A stretch of DNA of 64,000 nucleotides from Paramecium sonneborni (Eukaryota; Ciliophora; Oligohymenophorea; Peniculida; Parameciidae). Of the stretch, positions 40,101 through 52,377 are shown in pieces. Below the pieces are notes generated by a model that had not been told where the DNA came from, ran no database searches, and saw only the letters and a program-made list of their open reading frames with translations. The DNA is taken from the NCBI GenBank assembly GCA_905182985.1, contig CAJJDN010000105.1, forward strand, positions 158,991 to 222,990. The letters run 5' to 3'. The translations under genes were made by a program, and so were the position numbers. Within the stretch, counting starts at the first letter, position 1. Each line of letters opens with the position of its first letter.

Positions 40101-41681
40101 TAACTTAGAAAGTAATACTTACTTTCTAAATATTAAAACGAATTATAATTAGTCTAATCTAAATCCAAATTTATTGAAGCTATGATAGATAATTCTATCC
40201 AATTAAGAGGATTAAAAAAAATTTAAATGTGTAATAAACTTTAATCACTTGGATTCAAAGGAATTAGTTAACTTGAATAAATTACAAGTACTAAAATATC
40301 AAAAGAAATTGACATTGATAATTTAGAAAAATAATATGATTATCTTTTAAGTATGCCTATGTGGAATTTTAGTGAAGAAAAAATAACTGCATTTAAATCA
40401 TAAATTAAATCATTGTAAGAATAAATTAATACACTCAATAAGAAAACTCCAGAATAATTATGGTCCGATGATATTGATGATTTCTTAGCTGAATTAAATA
40501 AAGTTGAAGATCAAGAAACTTAAGAAACTATTAAAAGAGTTGAAAAAAATGCTGAAAAATTATTAAAAGGTGGTTCAAACTATTTAAAAACACTTGTATT
40601 AAAAGGAAAAGATGATTATACTCAATAAGAGGATGATTATGATTCTGAATCTGATAATGATGGTCCATCAAGAAATCCTAAAATATTAAAAAAAGTTATT
40701 CAAGAATTTTCTAATTTTGGTATAAAATCATAAAGAGAACCTCCTTAATCAAAATTTAAAATATAATTAGAAAAATAAACTAAAAAAAAAGATAATTAAG
40801 ATGAGAATAAAAGTGAAAAACCTATTTCAATGGATTTAGAAAATGATACACCAAAGAGAAATAAAAAATTTATAGATAGTTAAAGTGAAGATGAAAAAAT
40901 TGATCTAAAAAAGAAAACAAGAAAAAATAATCAATAAAATGATATTTCTGATATTTAAGTATAGAATAAAGATTCTGAACTCAATAAATTTGAAAATAAA
41001 TCTAATAAAGTTGAATCCAAATTATAAAAAGCTGATTAAAAAATTATCAAACCTACAAGAACTAAAAAAATTGTACCTTAAATGGATTCAGAATAAAAAG
41101 CTTCTGAAATTAAAAGAAAAGCAGAACTAGAAATCGCAGAAGAAGATTAGAAATTAATTGAATAAGAAAAAAAAGAATTAGAAAAATAAAGAGTACCTGT
41201 TGATTCTTTGAAAGTTCCAATTTAAGATAAAGAAGAAATGGATCTTTTCTAAAAATATGGATTTGGAGATTTAATGAAAAAATATCTCACTAAAGATAAT
41301 AATCCTATTCCATCATTAGCTGATAGAATACTCTAAAGAACAAAATAAGGAGAAATTAATTTTGATTAAATCATTGCTGATAAAAAATAAGAAAGTGCAA
41401 TCAAATAAAAAGAAAATTAAGATTCAGAAAATGATGTTGAAGATATCTTATAATTAGATTTAAGTTATGAATCTGAAATTAAATAAAAAGAAAAACCAAC
41501 TAAACCAACTAAACCAACTAAACCAACACCAAAATCTACTGATGAAAGAAAATCAGCTAAAAAGAGTATTGAGTAATTATAATAATAAAATACAACCACT
41601 CCTGCTAAACGAAAGCAAAGAAAATAAATAATTGAATCAAGTGATGAAGAACCTTTAAATAGAAAATTAAAAAAAAAATGA
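37170..41681 (+). CDS. TOP2: DNA topoisomerase II
   Basis: Type IIA topoisomerase, which passes one duplex through a transient double-strand break using ATP. 1503 codons with no intron. ATPase domain: RPDTYIGSVE, KIFDEILVNAADN, GRNGFGAKLANLFSSYF (~residue 135). TOPRIM: LTEGDSAKSLAMAG (~427) and DQDHDGHHIKGL. Breakage-reunion domain: GLKPTQRKI, then the catalytic Tyr758 in AARYIS-type context (Q-A-R-Y-I-S), and IGTGWST. The last ~300 residues are a Lys/Glu/Asp-rich disordered tail with repeated KPTKPT, normal for nuclear regulation. Start follows directly: MSKNVEDIYKMVSQVEH. Eukaryotic nuclear type. All key residues are present. Confidence 0.97.
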
Positions 41682-41794
41682 GAAAATGATTATTAATTAT
41701 GTATTTTTTATAGAAAAAAACAACAATAAAAGACAAATATCTACTTCTCCTTTTTCATTTTTTTTTATATTTTATATTAATTTTTATTAGTTTT

Positions 41795-42031
41795 ATGTAT
41801 ATAGTTTTTGATCCAATAAATTAAAATAAAATTGAATGTAAATTTATGGATAATAAGAACAAAGAATTGATCTAAAGAATAATAAATTCGCTGGGTAATC
41901 AGAAAATATAATTTAAACAAGTTTTTTTTCTAAATGGAAATATCCTTTACGTTAAGGAACTTCAAATAGTAGATTATTAGAGCTTATTTATATTTAAAAA
42001 TAAAATAGCAATAAATTATACAATTAATTGA
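41795..42031 (+). CDS. Small hypothetical protein (78 aa)
   Basis: Frame MYIVFDPINQNKIECKFMD... ending NKIAINYTIN; balanced composition with alternating hydrophobic residues typical of beta strands. An internal ATG at 41846 is in frame. It begins 113 bp after TOP2 ends. Not recognised; may be chance in AT-rich DNA. Confidence 0.4.
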
Positions 42032-42126
42032 TAAATGAAACAAAAATTATTTATATTTAATGATGGTTCTATCTAAAACTTTATATATAAATGTTGTTTA
42101 ACTTTAAAAATATTCTATACACCAAA

Positions 42127-42774
42127 ATGAAGACTAGATTTCTGTTAAGCCAATTTTTAAAAAAAGGAAATCATAATATTATTCTCTAAGTAAAAGTTTT
42201 CAATGAAAATTGTTAAATATATTACTCTAAATAACACATTAATCTCTAAAATAGAGTGGTAAATAAAAACTTTAATTCCAGGAAATAAATGATATTGAAA
42301 ATCTTGTAAAATTAAAGTATAGTTGTACATCATTGTATTTATTCAAATAAATTAAGTATTTAAAAGAGATTTTTAGATACAAATATATTTTAACTCGAAA
42401 GTGAAATATTAAATTCACAAAAATTAAAAAAAAATTCTGATCTTAAAAACTATGATACTATTTTTTTCAATAAATTTTTGAATATAATAATTAAGTGCTC
42501 AGTTTATGAAGAATAAAAAAGGTAAAAGAAGTAAAAACCAAAAAATGTAAAGAATGCTTTAGGAAGAGATTTAATAATGAAAATAAAAGAACAATTTTAT
42601 GAACTGATATATGGAATAAAAATAAACCCTAATATGATTTTTAAAGATTGCAAATTTTTAAATAAGTTTAATATTAAAATTCTAAATTTTAATATCAAAA
42701 TTAAAATTATAATAATTATTAATAACAAAAATAAATTATTTTTGACTTTTCTGAAAAAAACCACAATGATATGA
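42127..42774 (+). CDS. Possible Lys/Ile/Asn-rich protein (215 aa)
   Basis: A 216-codon open frame starting MKTRFLLSQFLKKG and ending KKTTMI. Composition is dominated by Lys, Ile, Asn and Phe, as expected from AT-rich non-coding DNA, but the run is long and the middle (KNVKNALGRDLIMKIKEQF) looks structured. Could be a fast-evolving gene or a chance frame; I favour neither strongly. Confidence 0.3.
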
Positions 42775-43075
42775 TTTTAATTTAATCAATACGAAACTGT
42801 AAAAACTGAAATAATAAATAAAACATACAAAAAATCAATCATTATTTTTTTTTAATATTTGTAACTTATTATAATGAACTTTTAGCAACTAATTATAATT
42901 AGGCCAATATCACTTACAATAATAAACACAAAATTATTTAAATTAAAAAGAAGAACAAAATAAAAAAAATAGAAGTACAATGGATTTAATAATAATCCTT
43001 TAAACAAATTGAATTTTAATTATAGAAATCTAACATTATGAAAAAAAATAAAATAAATACCAACTGTGTGTGAGA

Positions 43076-43291
43076 ATGAAATATAATCAAATTTATTAAT
43101 CACATGAAATAGACTCAGATATCTTAATTGAAGATGTAGGCAAATAAATTAAAAGTGAATGTCAAATTAATAATAAAATTGATCTTGCTTACTAAGAAAG
43201 TAAATTTTTTTTATAATTCCAACTTTGGAATAAGTTGGAATTAAGGTTTATAATATAATTATTGCTGAATATGTTTAAAATTGATTTATGA
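43076..43291 (+). CDS. Possible small protein (71 aa)
   Basis: Frame MKYNQIYQSHEIDSDILIED... reaching MFKIDL. The first 40 residues look like a real acidic protein; the last 30 cover a 12-bp perfect inverted repeat at 43214-43243 and look less so. It ends 71 bp before XRCC4. Confidence 0.35.
43214..43243. repeat. Perfect 12-bp inverted repeat (hairpin)
   Basis: TAATTCCAACTT and AAGTTGGAATTA are exact reverse complements separated by TGGAAT. Strong for such AT-rich DNA. It could fold as RNA or be a binding site; it is not followed by a T-run as in bacterial terminators. Confidence 0.7.
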
Positions 43292-43362
43292 ATTGGTTAT
43301 TCATTTGATTGAAACAATTTATTAATTAATTTTCTGATGGTTTTCTATTATTAATATTATTT

Positions 43363-44276
43363 ATGAATAAAAAAGAAATTAAATAAGATGGAGAGTCAAC
43401 ACCGTAAACGAAATCAAGTTTACTTAAAATTGAATCGAGAGAAGGATAAATAGTATATATATTTACAAAATTATTTGATCATCCAATACGATAATAAATT
43501 AAATTTGCGTTTGGATAGATTAATGTGTTTATTGAAAAATAAGGAATAAAATGTTTTAAGAGTGAAATGAATAGTATGGAATGCTTAAATTAAGGAATTG
43601 ATTGGGATTAGAAATACTTTGATAAAATTATTACATGTTTGGAAAGGCCTGATAAAGATTTTAGGTATATTAATAAATTATATTTATTAGCTACTCATTT
43701 AAAAGAAGCGAAGGGAATGAACAAGTTCCATGTGATTATGTTTTGATTTTATCTGAAAAAGTTCATAAACTAAATGAAGTGATTTTATTAAGAGTATATT
43801 TAATTGAAAATTCATCACTTTCAACATTAGATCATTTTTATAGGATTTGTAAAGAGATTTAAGATAAAAAAGATGTAGCGTTTAAGAATTTGGAGGAAAA
43901 ATTTACTAATTTAAGTTAATAAAGATAAAAATTATAAACTGATATTGAATTTATAAGCAATTAATCATAATAGAGAGAAAAGGAGATTCTAAAAAAATTT
44001 GTTCTTTTATTAAATGAAAAGAAAAAAGAAATATGCAGATTAAATTAAATAAATGGATTAATAACTAATTAAATTATTGAAGAGGAATAATAAAATAATT
44101 ATATAAATGTTGATGATTTTTTTGAAGAAAAGTAAATTCCTGTTAAAAAATAATATGACGATTAGGGATAAAACTCTCAATTTCCAGTCAGTTAAATAGA
44201 TTAATTTTTATTCACTTAGGATACATAATTTAAAAAGGATCTCAAAGAAATTCCATCAAAAAAAACGAAATTTTGA
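43363..44276 (+). CDS. XRCC4: XRCC4, non-homologous end-joining factor
   Basis: XRCC4 is the partner of DNA ligase IV in end joining. The coiled-coil block KKFVLLLNEKKKEICRL matches the characteristic ligase-binding stalk of XRCC4 (RFILVLNEKKTKIRSL type in animals). The N-terminal ~120 residues (YIFTKLFDHPI, FAFGQINVFIEKQ, DWDQKYFDKIITCLE) fit the beta-sandwich head, and SYSFKRSEGNE is near the FNFSKES-like strand. The C-terminal ~80 residues are acidic and disordered. One 26-nt intron at 43665-43690; 295 residues with exact closure. Start 43363 is required because the head frame is not that of the ATG at 43388. In Paramecium ligase IV/XRCC4 repair closes programmed DNA excisions during macronuclear development. 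Confidence 0.87.
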
Positions 44277-44592
44277 TTAATTTTTTGTCAATGTGTTATT
44301 ATTGAATCTCATTTTATATTAATATTTGATATATGATAAATTTGATACATGATAAATTCAATATATTCTAAAATAATTATTGAGGATCTAAAAAATTAGT
44401 TTATAGTGAATGAAAACTTTAAAAAATAAAATTTAGTTTTTTGATTTTATTTTAAAAATAAAGAGCATAACCATGTTCATCTAGGATTCAATTAAAAATT
44501 GTAGCTATTTTTTCATAATACAAAATATCATAAATAATGATTTTAATATTTTTCGATTATTATTTAAATAATTTTAAAAAAACCAACATAAA
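44277..44592. other. Intergenic, no gene seen
   Basis: 316 bp AT-rich DNA between two + strand genes. Confidence 0.5.
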
Positions 44593-45392
44593 ATGGTTTA
44601 AATCACAATGATTAGCGTATTATTTTTAATGACAGATTCCTTTTGTTTATGGAAAACTTAATTTACAGAATAAACTTTTTCAATGCCTTCTAATTGGTAG
44701 ATTACAGGAGCATATAGTGGAAATAGAGTTTCGAATTGCTAAGGTTAAAATATTGTAGGGGGATTTAATATAGTTGGAAGTGGAAGTGTAATACGTGGAA
44801 CCTATTCAAACATTCCCCGACATAGTGCAATCAAAGTGAGATTAAAAGTTTATTATATTGATTCATGGGATACTGAAGATGCATCAATTAGTGCTGGGGG
44901 ATTCGTTACATCAAGAACTTGGTATTTAGATTGGGGACCATCTAATGTTTGTGGAGCAGGATATAAAGATGGTGTTATATGGGAGACTCTATAAGGAGCT
45001 CATACTGCAGAAACATTAACTATTACTCTTAATCCACATGGATTGGATGAATCTGCAGATAATGGTTATATTTAATATTAATATTTAGAATCTTTAGGTC
45101 TTAAGAATGTTGAAATATATTTGAAGCCTATTTAATGCATATAATTTTTTACAGAATGTGATTATACTGGAACAATGAAAGAATTTTGTGAAGATTCTCC
45201 TAATTAAGATAGAAGAAATATTCCTTAAAAGATTAAATCTATTAAAATGCATGGTTGTGGAAAAGTGACGCTAACAAAAAAAGGTTTAGGCTCAATAACT
45301 ATAACTGAAAATGTTTCTTGCTTAACTGAATTTGATGTAATTTTGTAAATATATAATTTAAGTTTCCTCCTGTTGAGAATTTAAATAGGTGA
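44593..45392 (+). CDS. Secreted beta-rich protein, ciliate family
   Basis: Starts MVQITMISVLFLMTDSFCLW, a signal peptide; cleavage likely after residues 18-20. The mature part is beta-rich with many Gly, Ser, Trp and Tyr: GAYSGNRVSNC, IRGTYSNIPRHSAIKVRLKV, DSWDTEDASISAGG, TWYLDWGPSNVCG. Such jelly-roll-like segments occur in large ciliate surface proteins. A second part (ECDYTGTMKEFCEDSP ... KMHGCGKVTLTKKG) has paired Cys and recalls a beta/gamma-crystallin-type fold. A 26-nt intron (GTAATTTTG...TTTAAG) near the 3' end replaces a hydrophobic dead end by FDFPPVENLNR; 257 residues with exact closure. Secretion is well supported; function is unknown. Confidence 0.8.
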
Positions 45393-46274
45393 TAAAAACC
45401 TTAATTGAATATCCATTTTTCGTTTTATACTAGTTTTATATCAAAAAATTACAATCATTTTAAAAATTTAGACTTTTATTATTTATTAAAAGAATAATTA
45501 TTCAAAGAAAGCCCTAAACCATTTTTGAATCAATATCATAATAAAAATTAGGAATTATTTTACAACATCATCTTTCTATGATTTAATTATATTATATTAT
45601 ATTTAATTCAGCCATAATTTATAATAAATAATTCAAAAATTAGATACTTATAAGTATATTCAAATGGATTGATAATATGTTTCTATTGTAGAAAAATACA
45701 AAAAAAAATAAACTTATTAAATGTTTAACTAGTCATTTCATTATTAATCTAAATAATTTCTATGTGAAAATTTCAACGTTTTTATTTACTTCTTAAATCA
45801 TTAATCTTATTTTTAATAATAACTCCTAATTAAATTAATATTATATTCTAAGTAACAATTTCTATAATTTCTATAATTTTTCAAAGGTCATTCATCAAAT
45901 TTTTTTTTCTTTTTACAAATACTGATTTTAATACTCTTTATATATTTAATTGATATGGATCTAATGAAATCATTTCATTAGAACGGATTTAAAGTCAATC
46001 TAACTTTTAAAGTTTACATACTAAAAATAAATTTAAATTTATTTAGTAATGCTAATACTATAAAATAATGATTAATCATAAATTAGAAATAATTTAATAG
46101 AAATTAATAATATTTTAACTTAAAAGTGAATAAACTCTTTAAATTTAAACATTTTGAAAATGATTTTCAAATATTTAATACTATGTTTTTATATAATAAA
46201 TTATAAAATTATAACATAATTTTTAACTGATAATAATCGATAAGATCTTAATCATTATAATAAAATTTAAACTT
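45393..46274. other. Intergenic, no gene seen
   Basis: Almost 900 bp of very AT-rich DNA without a supported ORF, repeat or RNA gene. Confidence 0.5.
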
Positions 46275-47386
46275 ATGAGAGTAACATATTGGATTGTCTT
46301 AACACTTTTAGTGTTAGGGAATTGTTAACAAGTAGACATCCATGTTAAAGATGTCTATTTAATAGTTAAAGGAGTTGTAGAAGGAGTATAAGTAGATGAT
46401 CATGTTGAAGTAAGAGAGATTGTTTCTTGTTTGAATGACTCAGAAGAATTAATAAATAATATTGTGGAGGCTATTACAAATTTAGAAACTTAAACATTTG
46501 ATGGAGTTAAGGAAGGAATAAAATTAATAGGAGTGGCTATTTAATAAATTCCAGATGCAATCACTGCATGTTAATCTGGATCTGAAGAAATGGTAGCATT
46601 ATCAAGTATATACTTATAATAAGAAATAGAACTTCTAACTAATATGCTTGAATAATTAAGAAATCCTTGGACCTTTTCATATAAAATTGGTTATAATTTA
46701 ATTGTAAATGGACTGGATATTTATAAAGAAATTAGTAATTAGTAATTATAAGTTTAGGCACTGCTATAAAAGATTGGAAATCAGAAGTTTATGAAGATTT
46801 TGGAAAATAGATTGGATTTGTATTGGTTTAATTGTTAAAGGAAACTAAAAATATAGAGGCTGTTATTTTAGATGATGAAGTTATTGGAATAATATTTGAA
46901 GGATTACTTGATGGAATAGTAGATGCAAGTGGAATTAAAGCTAAAGATATTAAATCTTGTTTAAGTGTTACAGATGGAATTGTGATAGATTTTGAAAAGG
47001 CTGTTAGACTTTTAGAAAATGGATCTGTTTCAAGTGTTATCTAAGCTTTATAATCATTTGTTGAAGGACTCTCTGAATTTCCAAAGGCTCTTGAAATTTG
47101 TTAATCTAGTTCTTAAGAGGCTTTAAAATTAGTTGAAAAAATAAAGGAATTGATTGAAGCCTTATCCAAGCCTACTTCATTTATATATCATATTGGAAAA
47201 GATTTGATTATTAATGGAAAGGATATCTATTAAGAAGTACTTACTTTTATAAAATTATTTTAGATTTTTGCAGCTGTTGATGATTGGAAACAAGGAAATT
47301 GGAATGATTTTGGTTTTTAATTGGGCAAGGCAATGGAACAAATTTTCATTGGACAATAATAAGAAATATTATTATATCAACTATGA
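46275..47386 (+). CDS. Secreted all-helical protein with internal duplication
   Basis: Begins MRVTYWIVLTLLVLGNC, a clear signal peptide. The mature protein is predicted all-helical and holds two related halves: SYKIGYNLIVNGLDIYKEI ... IKDWKSEVYEDFGKQIGFVL in the first and IYHIGKDLIINGKDIYQEVL ... VDDWKQGNWNDFGFQLGKAM in the second, with conserved spaced Cys before each (SCLND, ACQSG; SCLSV, ICQSS). One 23-nt intron, GTAATTAGT...TTTAG, joins the halves of the first repeat; 362 residues. It resembles lineage-specific ciliate secreted proteins; role unknown (luminal, cyst or surface). Confidence 0.8.
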
Positions 47387-47493
47387 AATATATTTATTTC
47401 ATACTAATTATATTCGATTTTATATTTAAATACTTATAAACAATTTACTTGTTATTTGTGTGGAATTATGAAATAATTAAATCAATAATAAAC

Positions 47494-48299
47494 TCATTCT
47501 TTTTTATTATTTTCTAAAACATAGAAATAAACAGTTCCATTTATTTTTCTCTCTTTGGTTAAAACCATAAGTTCAGGATCTTAAATAATAGATTCCCAAT
47601 CTCTATTACAAAACTAACCCAAAGTTTTCAAGTATTTAGCTTATTTGTATTCTAAATAGAGATTAAGTATGTCATAGGTGCTTCTACCAGATGTAAGTAA
47701 TAATATCTTGCCGCCCTATATATACAAATTAATTTTACCTGGTTTACAAACTCTCTTCATCTCAGATATGACCTTTTCAGGATTTAGATAATATTCCAAA
47801 CCAAAAGTATCTAATACAGTGTCAAATGTATTGTCTTTAAAACTCATATTTTCAACATCTTCCAATCTATATGAAATATTAATATTTGATGTTGATTTTA
47901 ATAATGCCACTTCCAATACATTACTACTCCAATCTACAGCTGTTACATCACTCCCTTAAGGATAATGCTTTAGATTTCTTGAAGTACCAACACCTGTTTC
48001 TAAAATCTTCCCTTAACATAGTCCCACTAATGTCTTACGATATGATGCCTACAATTATACTTCTATTTACAATTTTGCTTGTATGTTCATAAGAATCAAA
48101 TGTTGGGTCATATATATAAGCAGCATTTTAATGTTGCTGAAGCAAATATTATCTTTTATCAGGAAGAGTGTCAAAGTATAGTTCCTTAAATTATTTTGCT
48201 TCATTTATTTTATAACTTCCATATGCAGCAATCCCAAAAAGAGCTTTTTTATTTCAAATTCTATTTACCTACTGAAGCTCCCACAAATCTGCCAATCAT
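47494..48299 (-). CDS. Membrane-anchored class I methyltransferase
   Basis: A hydrophobic N-terminal anchor (RFVGASVALFGIAAYGSY) precedes an S-adenosylmethionine-dependent methyltransferase core: motif I KILETGVGTSRNLKHYP, motif II VTAVDWSSNVLEVA, motif III NMSFKDNTFDTVLDTFGLEY, then EMKRVCKPG. The layout is like small mitochondrial/ER methyltransferases (METTL7/Oms1 class). Introns of 25 and 22 nt are clear. A third intron-like segment at 47716-47738 leaves the frame one base off when spliced but in frame when retained; the conserved KPGGKILLL suggests that splicing is real and one G of a GGG run is extra. With it retained the product is 252 residues. Substrate unknown. Confidence 0.85.
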
Positions 48300-48915
48300 A
48301 ATTAATTATTAATTATATTTAATAAAAATCCATTGATATATTTTAATATAATTTTTAGTTTATAATATAAACTTTATCAATTAAAAGATCTAATTATTAT
48401 TAAAATTATCAATTATAAATTAAATAATTCATATTCATATCACTAACTAAGCTAATGGTTATAATATATTAAGTTTATTTTATTTACAATATATATTAAT
48501 AGTATTTTTATTATCTAAAATGTCTAATTTAATAAAAAAAATGGTTTTAAATAAAATAAACAAATTTTATGAAAACAAATATTTCATAAATATCTCTATC
48601 ATAATTATATAAATTAAACTAATTGAATTTTAAATTATTTCAAACTTTTACTATTTTGTTTTTCTAATATAAAATGGTTTTTAATAAGAATCATATAAAA
48701 AATAAATATGATTCAAATATAATTTTAATTTGTAAATAATTAAAGCGAATTAAATATAAATTATAAAATTGAATTTAAAATTTTGGTTATTATAATATTA
48801 AGTTTAATAAAATAACCATAAATTTTAAATAATGAAAAGAATTAATCAGAATTAAAAGAAGAGATAGAGTTGAAATTCTTTGATCTTAATTAGGATTGTA
48901 ATAATAAAAATAAGA
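48300..48915. other. Divergent intergenic region, no gene seen
   Basis: 616 bp between the starts of the methyltransferase (- strand) and actin (+ strand). Very AT-rich with no supported ORF. Confidence 0.5.
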
Positions 48916-50098
<1,183 letters not shown>

Positions 50099-51397
50099 TT
50101 AATATCATTTAATTTATTTCAACTATAAATCATTCATAATTCATTATTTACTTAAAGAGCTTTTATACTTCCTTATTTCTTAATTAACTTTTAATCTTTT
50201 TAAGGTATTATTTAGAGGGTTAATCTGGTAATTCTATTTAAGGAGTGTCAATGGTGGAAGGTGGAATGTGCTGAATCTCTAATGAACCTTATTTTTTAAA
50301 TAGTCAAATAATTTATTTAAACACAGTTAATTTTTACTAACTAATCTTTTATAAAATAGTTTTCTGAAGGAAGAGTATATTTTATTTTAGGTAATTAAAT
50401 GATTTATAAAATATTAATCTAGATTTAATACAGTTTTGATATTTGGATTTATCCTAAAATAATTAAAAAAATTGATCATTATTTTTCTCTTTTTTGTGGC
50501 TTCACCTTCAATAAAGATATAAATTGATTTTTTATAATTATTATTGATAGGCTGTCCTTTTTATATTTTAAATTCATAAATTCAAAAAAAATTTTAAGGA
50601 AATCCTTTATTCATAAAGCAGACATCCATAGATATCAAATATCATAAGGGAAGGAAAATAATATAATATATTAAGGAATTTGAAATTAAAAATATCTTGC
50701 CAAATAATATTATAAATATTTTGAATTCCCCTAATTGTTTTAGTCATAATTTCATTGGCTATTTTGTTAAAATTAAAATCACCTATTTTGGACAGTCATT
50801 AGAAAGAATGAGATTGAATTAATTTATTACTTAATGTAAATTTGTGAAAAATAAAAACTTAGATAATATAAATAACATGATAGCCAAATTAACAATTAAA
50901 ATAATATGTATATTTTTAAAACAATTAAATGATTTAATACACTATATATATTTTGGCTAAATTAAGGATCTATTTGTAAAATTTGAATATTTTGTTGACA
51001 TTTCAATCCTTGTAATGAATGAGTATAAGACTCTCAAAGTTGTTATAGATTTTGTTGTTTTAGCTTGAAGAAATTGCATGTTGGAGCATAATATACGTAT
51101 TCAATAACAATGTAAAGCATGCAATTATTTTAAAATGAATGATTTATCCAATAATGTGGAGGTGTAGGGACTATTGATTGATGCAAGAATTTATATTGTA
51201 ATTAGTTATTCATTTAAAATTTGATGAGAGGTGCAATTTTTATTTTGTTAAGAATTAATTATGAAGAATTGATTTAACTTAATGAAAAGGATGATTAGTA
51301 GTGTTACTTTGTAAATTTGATTGAAAGAACCTTCTTCTAATGTGTCTATTATAATAAAATCATTTATTGTAGTGTGAATTAATAAAAATATATATAA
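50099..51397. other. Intergenic 1.3 kb with ambiguous ORFs
   Basis: No secure gene. A - strand frame at 51034-51363 (109 aa; MILLQQTHQKKV... with VEYVYYAPTCNFFKLK-like end) reads on past its TGA as further protein-like sequence. On the + strand an overlapping frame near 51220-51400 (RINYEELIQLNEKDDQQCYF) also looks protein-like. Both cannot be fully real. A decayed gene is possible. Confidence 0.35.
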
Positions 51398-52271
51398 ATG
51401 GAAATAATCATTCACACATTCGAGAGATTCTTTGGTCCATTTGATTGGAAGCGTCTTAAGACTGATGTACTTTGTTAGTCCTTGGTAAAATTATGAATGA
51501 TTATTGTTTAGGTAGAAGAGGGTTTCAGTCCAAAGGAAGCCAAAGAGCTATCTTGGTTATATGGCCATAGAAATATTGGAAGAAACTTTGGTATGAACAG
51601 TAAATTTATAGTTTAGGATTTGTGTTGGGTATTGGAGTTGCTTATTGTTGTAATAGTTGGATTACAAGATGGACCTACAATATTCCATACCTGAGACTCC
51701 ACCGCTCTTCATTATGGGTATCTAGAGCATTAGTAGTATTTGGTACACTACAACTATTCGATTATTACTCAACTGCAAGAAGAAAGGGAGGAGATTCAGG
51801 TTTGGGACATGATTTGATGTGGGTTAATACTAGATACACAGAATCTAAAGAAAGATTTATTAGGAATTTCGAAGTTTTAAATAGAAAATTGTCAGATATT
51901 GAAAAGGAAATCTTAACAGTATGATTTGATCTTTATAAATGAAAGGCAAGACAAATACAGTTGAATTCTCCAATAAAAGATAGAAGATGGGTTTATAATC
52001 CATATATTCATGGTTCAGATGAAGAGGCATTTTGGAGCAATGTTAGAAGAAATTTCTTAGATAAATTACCACCATGGGAGAGATATGATGTTTAATAATA
52101 GTAATTTAAATTTATAATTGAAGGATTGCCGCTGATAATAAAGAAAAGATTGCTGAAGGAGAATAAATTAGATTGAAACCTTATAAATTGACAGATGATG
52201 TAGATACATCTGGTGTTAAATTTGGATTTAGAAGAAACCCATTTGTGAACAATTGGACTCCACTCTAGTGA
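51398..52271 (+). CDS. Probable mitochondrial membrane protein, ciliate-specific
   Basis: Starts MEIIIHTFERFFGPFDWKRL. One hydrophobic, Trp/Tyr/Cys-rich stretch (GFVLGIGVAYCCNSW) is followed by RWTYNIPYLRLHRSS and a second weaker one (WVSRALVVFGTLQLFDYY). Then comes a long, charged soluble part and an end with GFRRNPFVNNWTP. Many Trp/Arg/Tyr and a GHDLMWVNTRY motif resemble supernumerary subunits of ciliate respiratory complexes or ATP synthase; this is an inference from style, not a match. Four introns (27, 26, 27, 23 nt) give 256 residues with exact closure. Good sign of a real, constrained gene. Confidence 0.7.
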
Positions 52272-52377
52272 GTATTTTACATTTATAACAATAAAAACAA
52301 TATTTGTCATAGATTGTATATATATTGATATATTATTAACTCCAATAATAGGAGTCAGAATATTAATTAACTAAATG

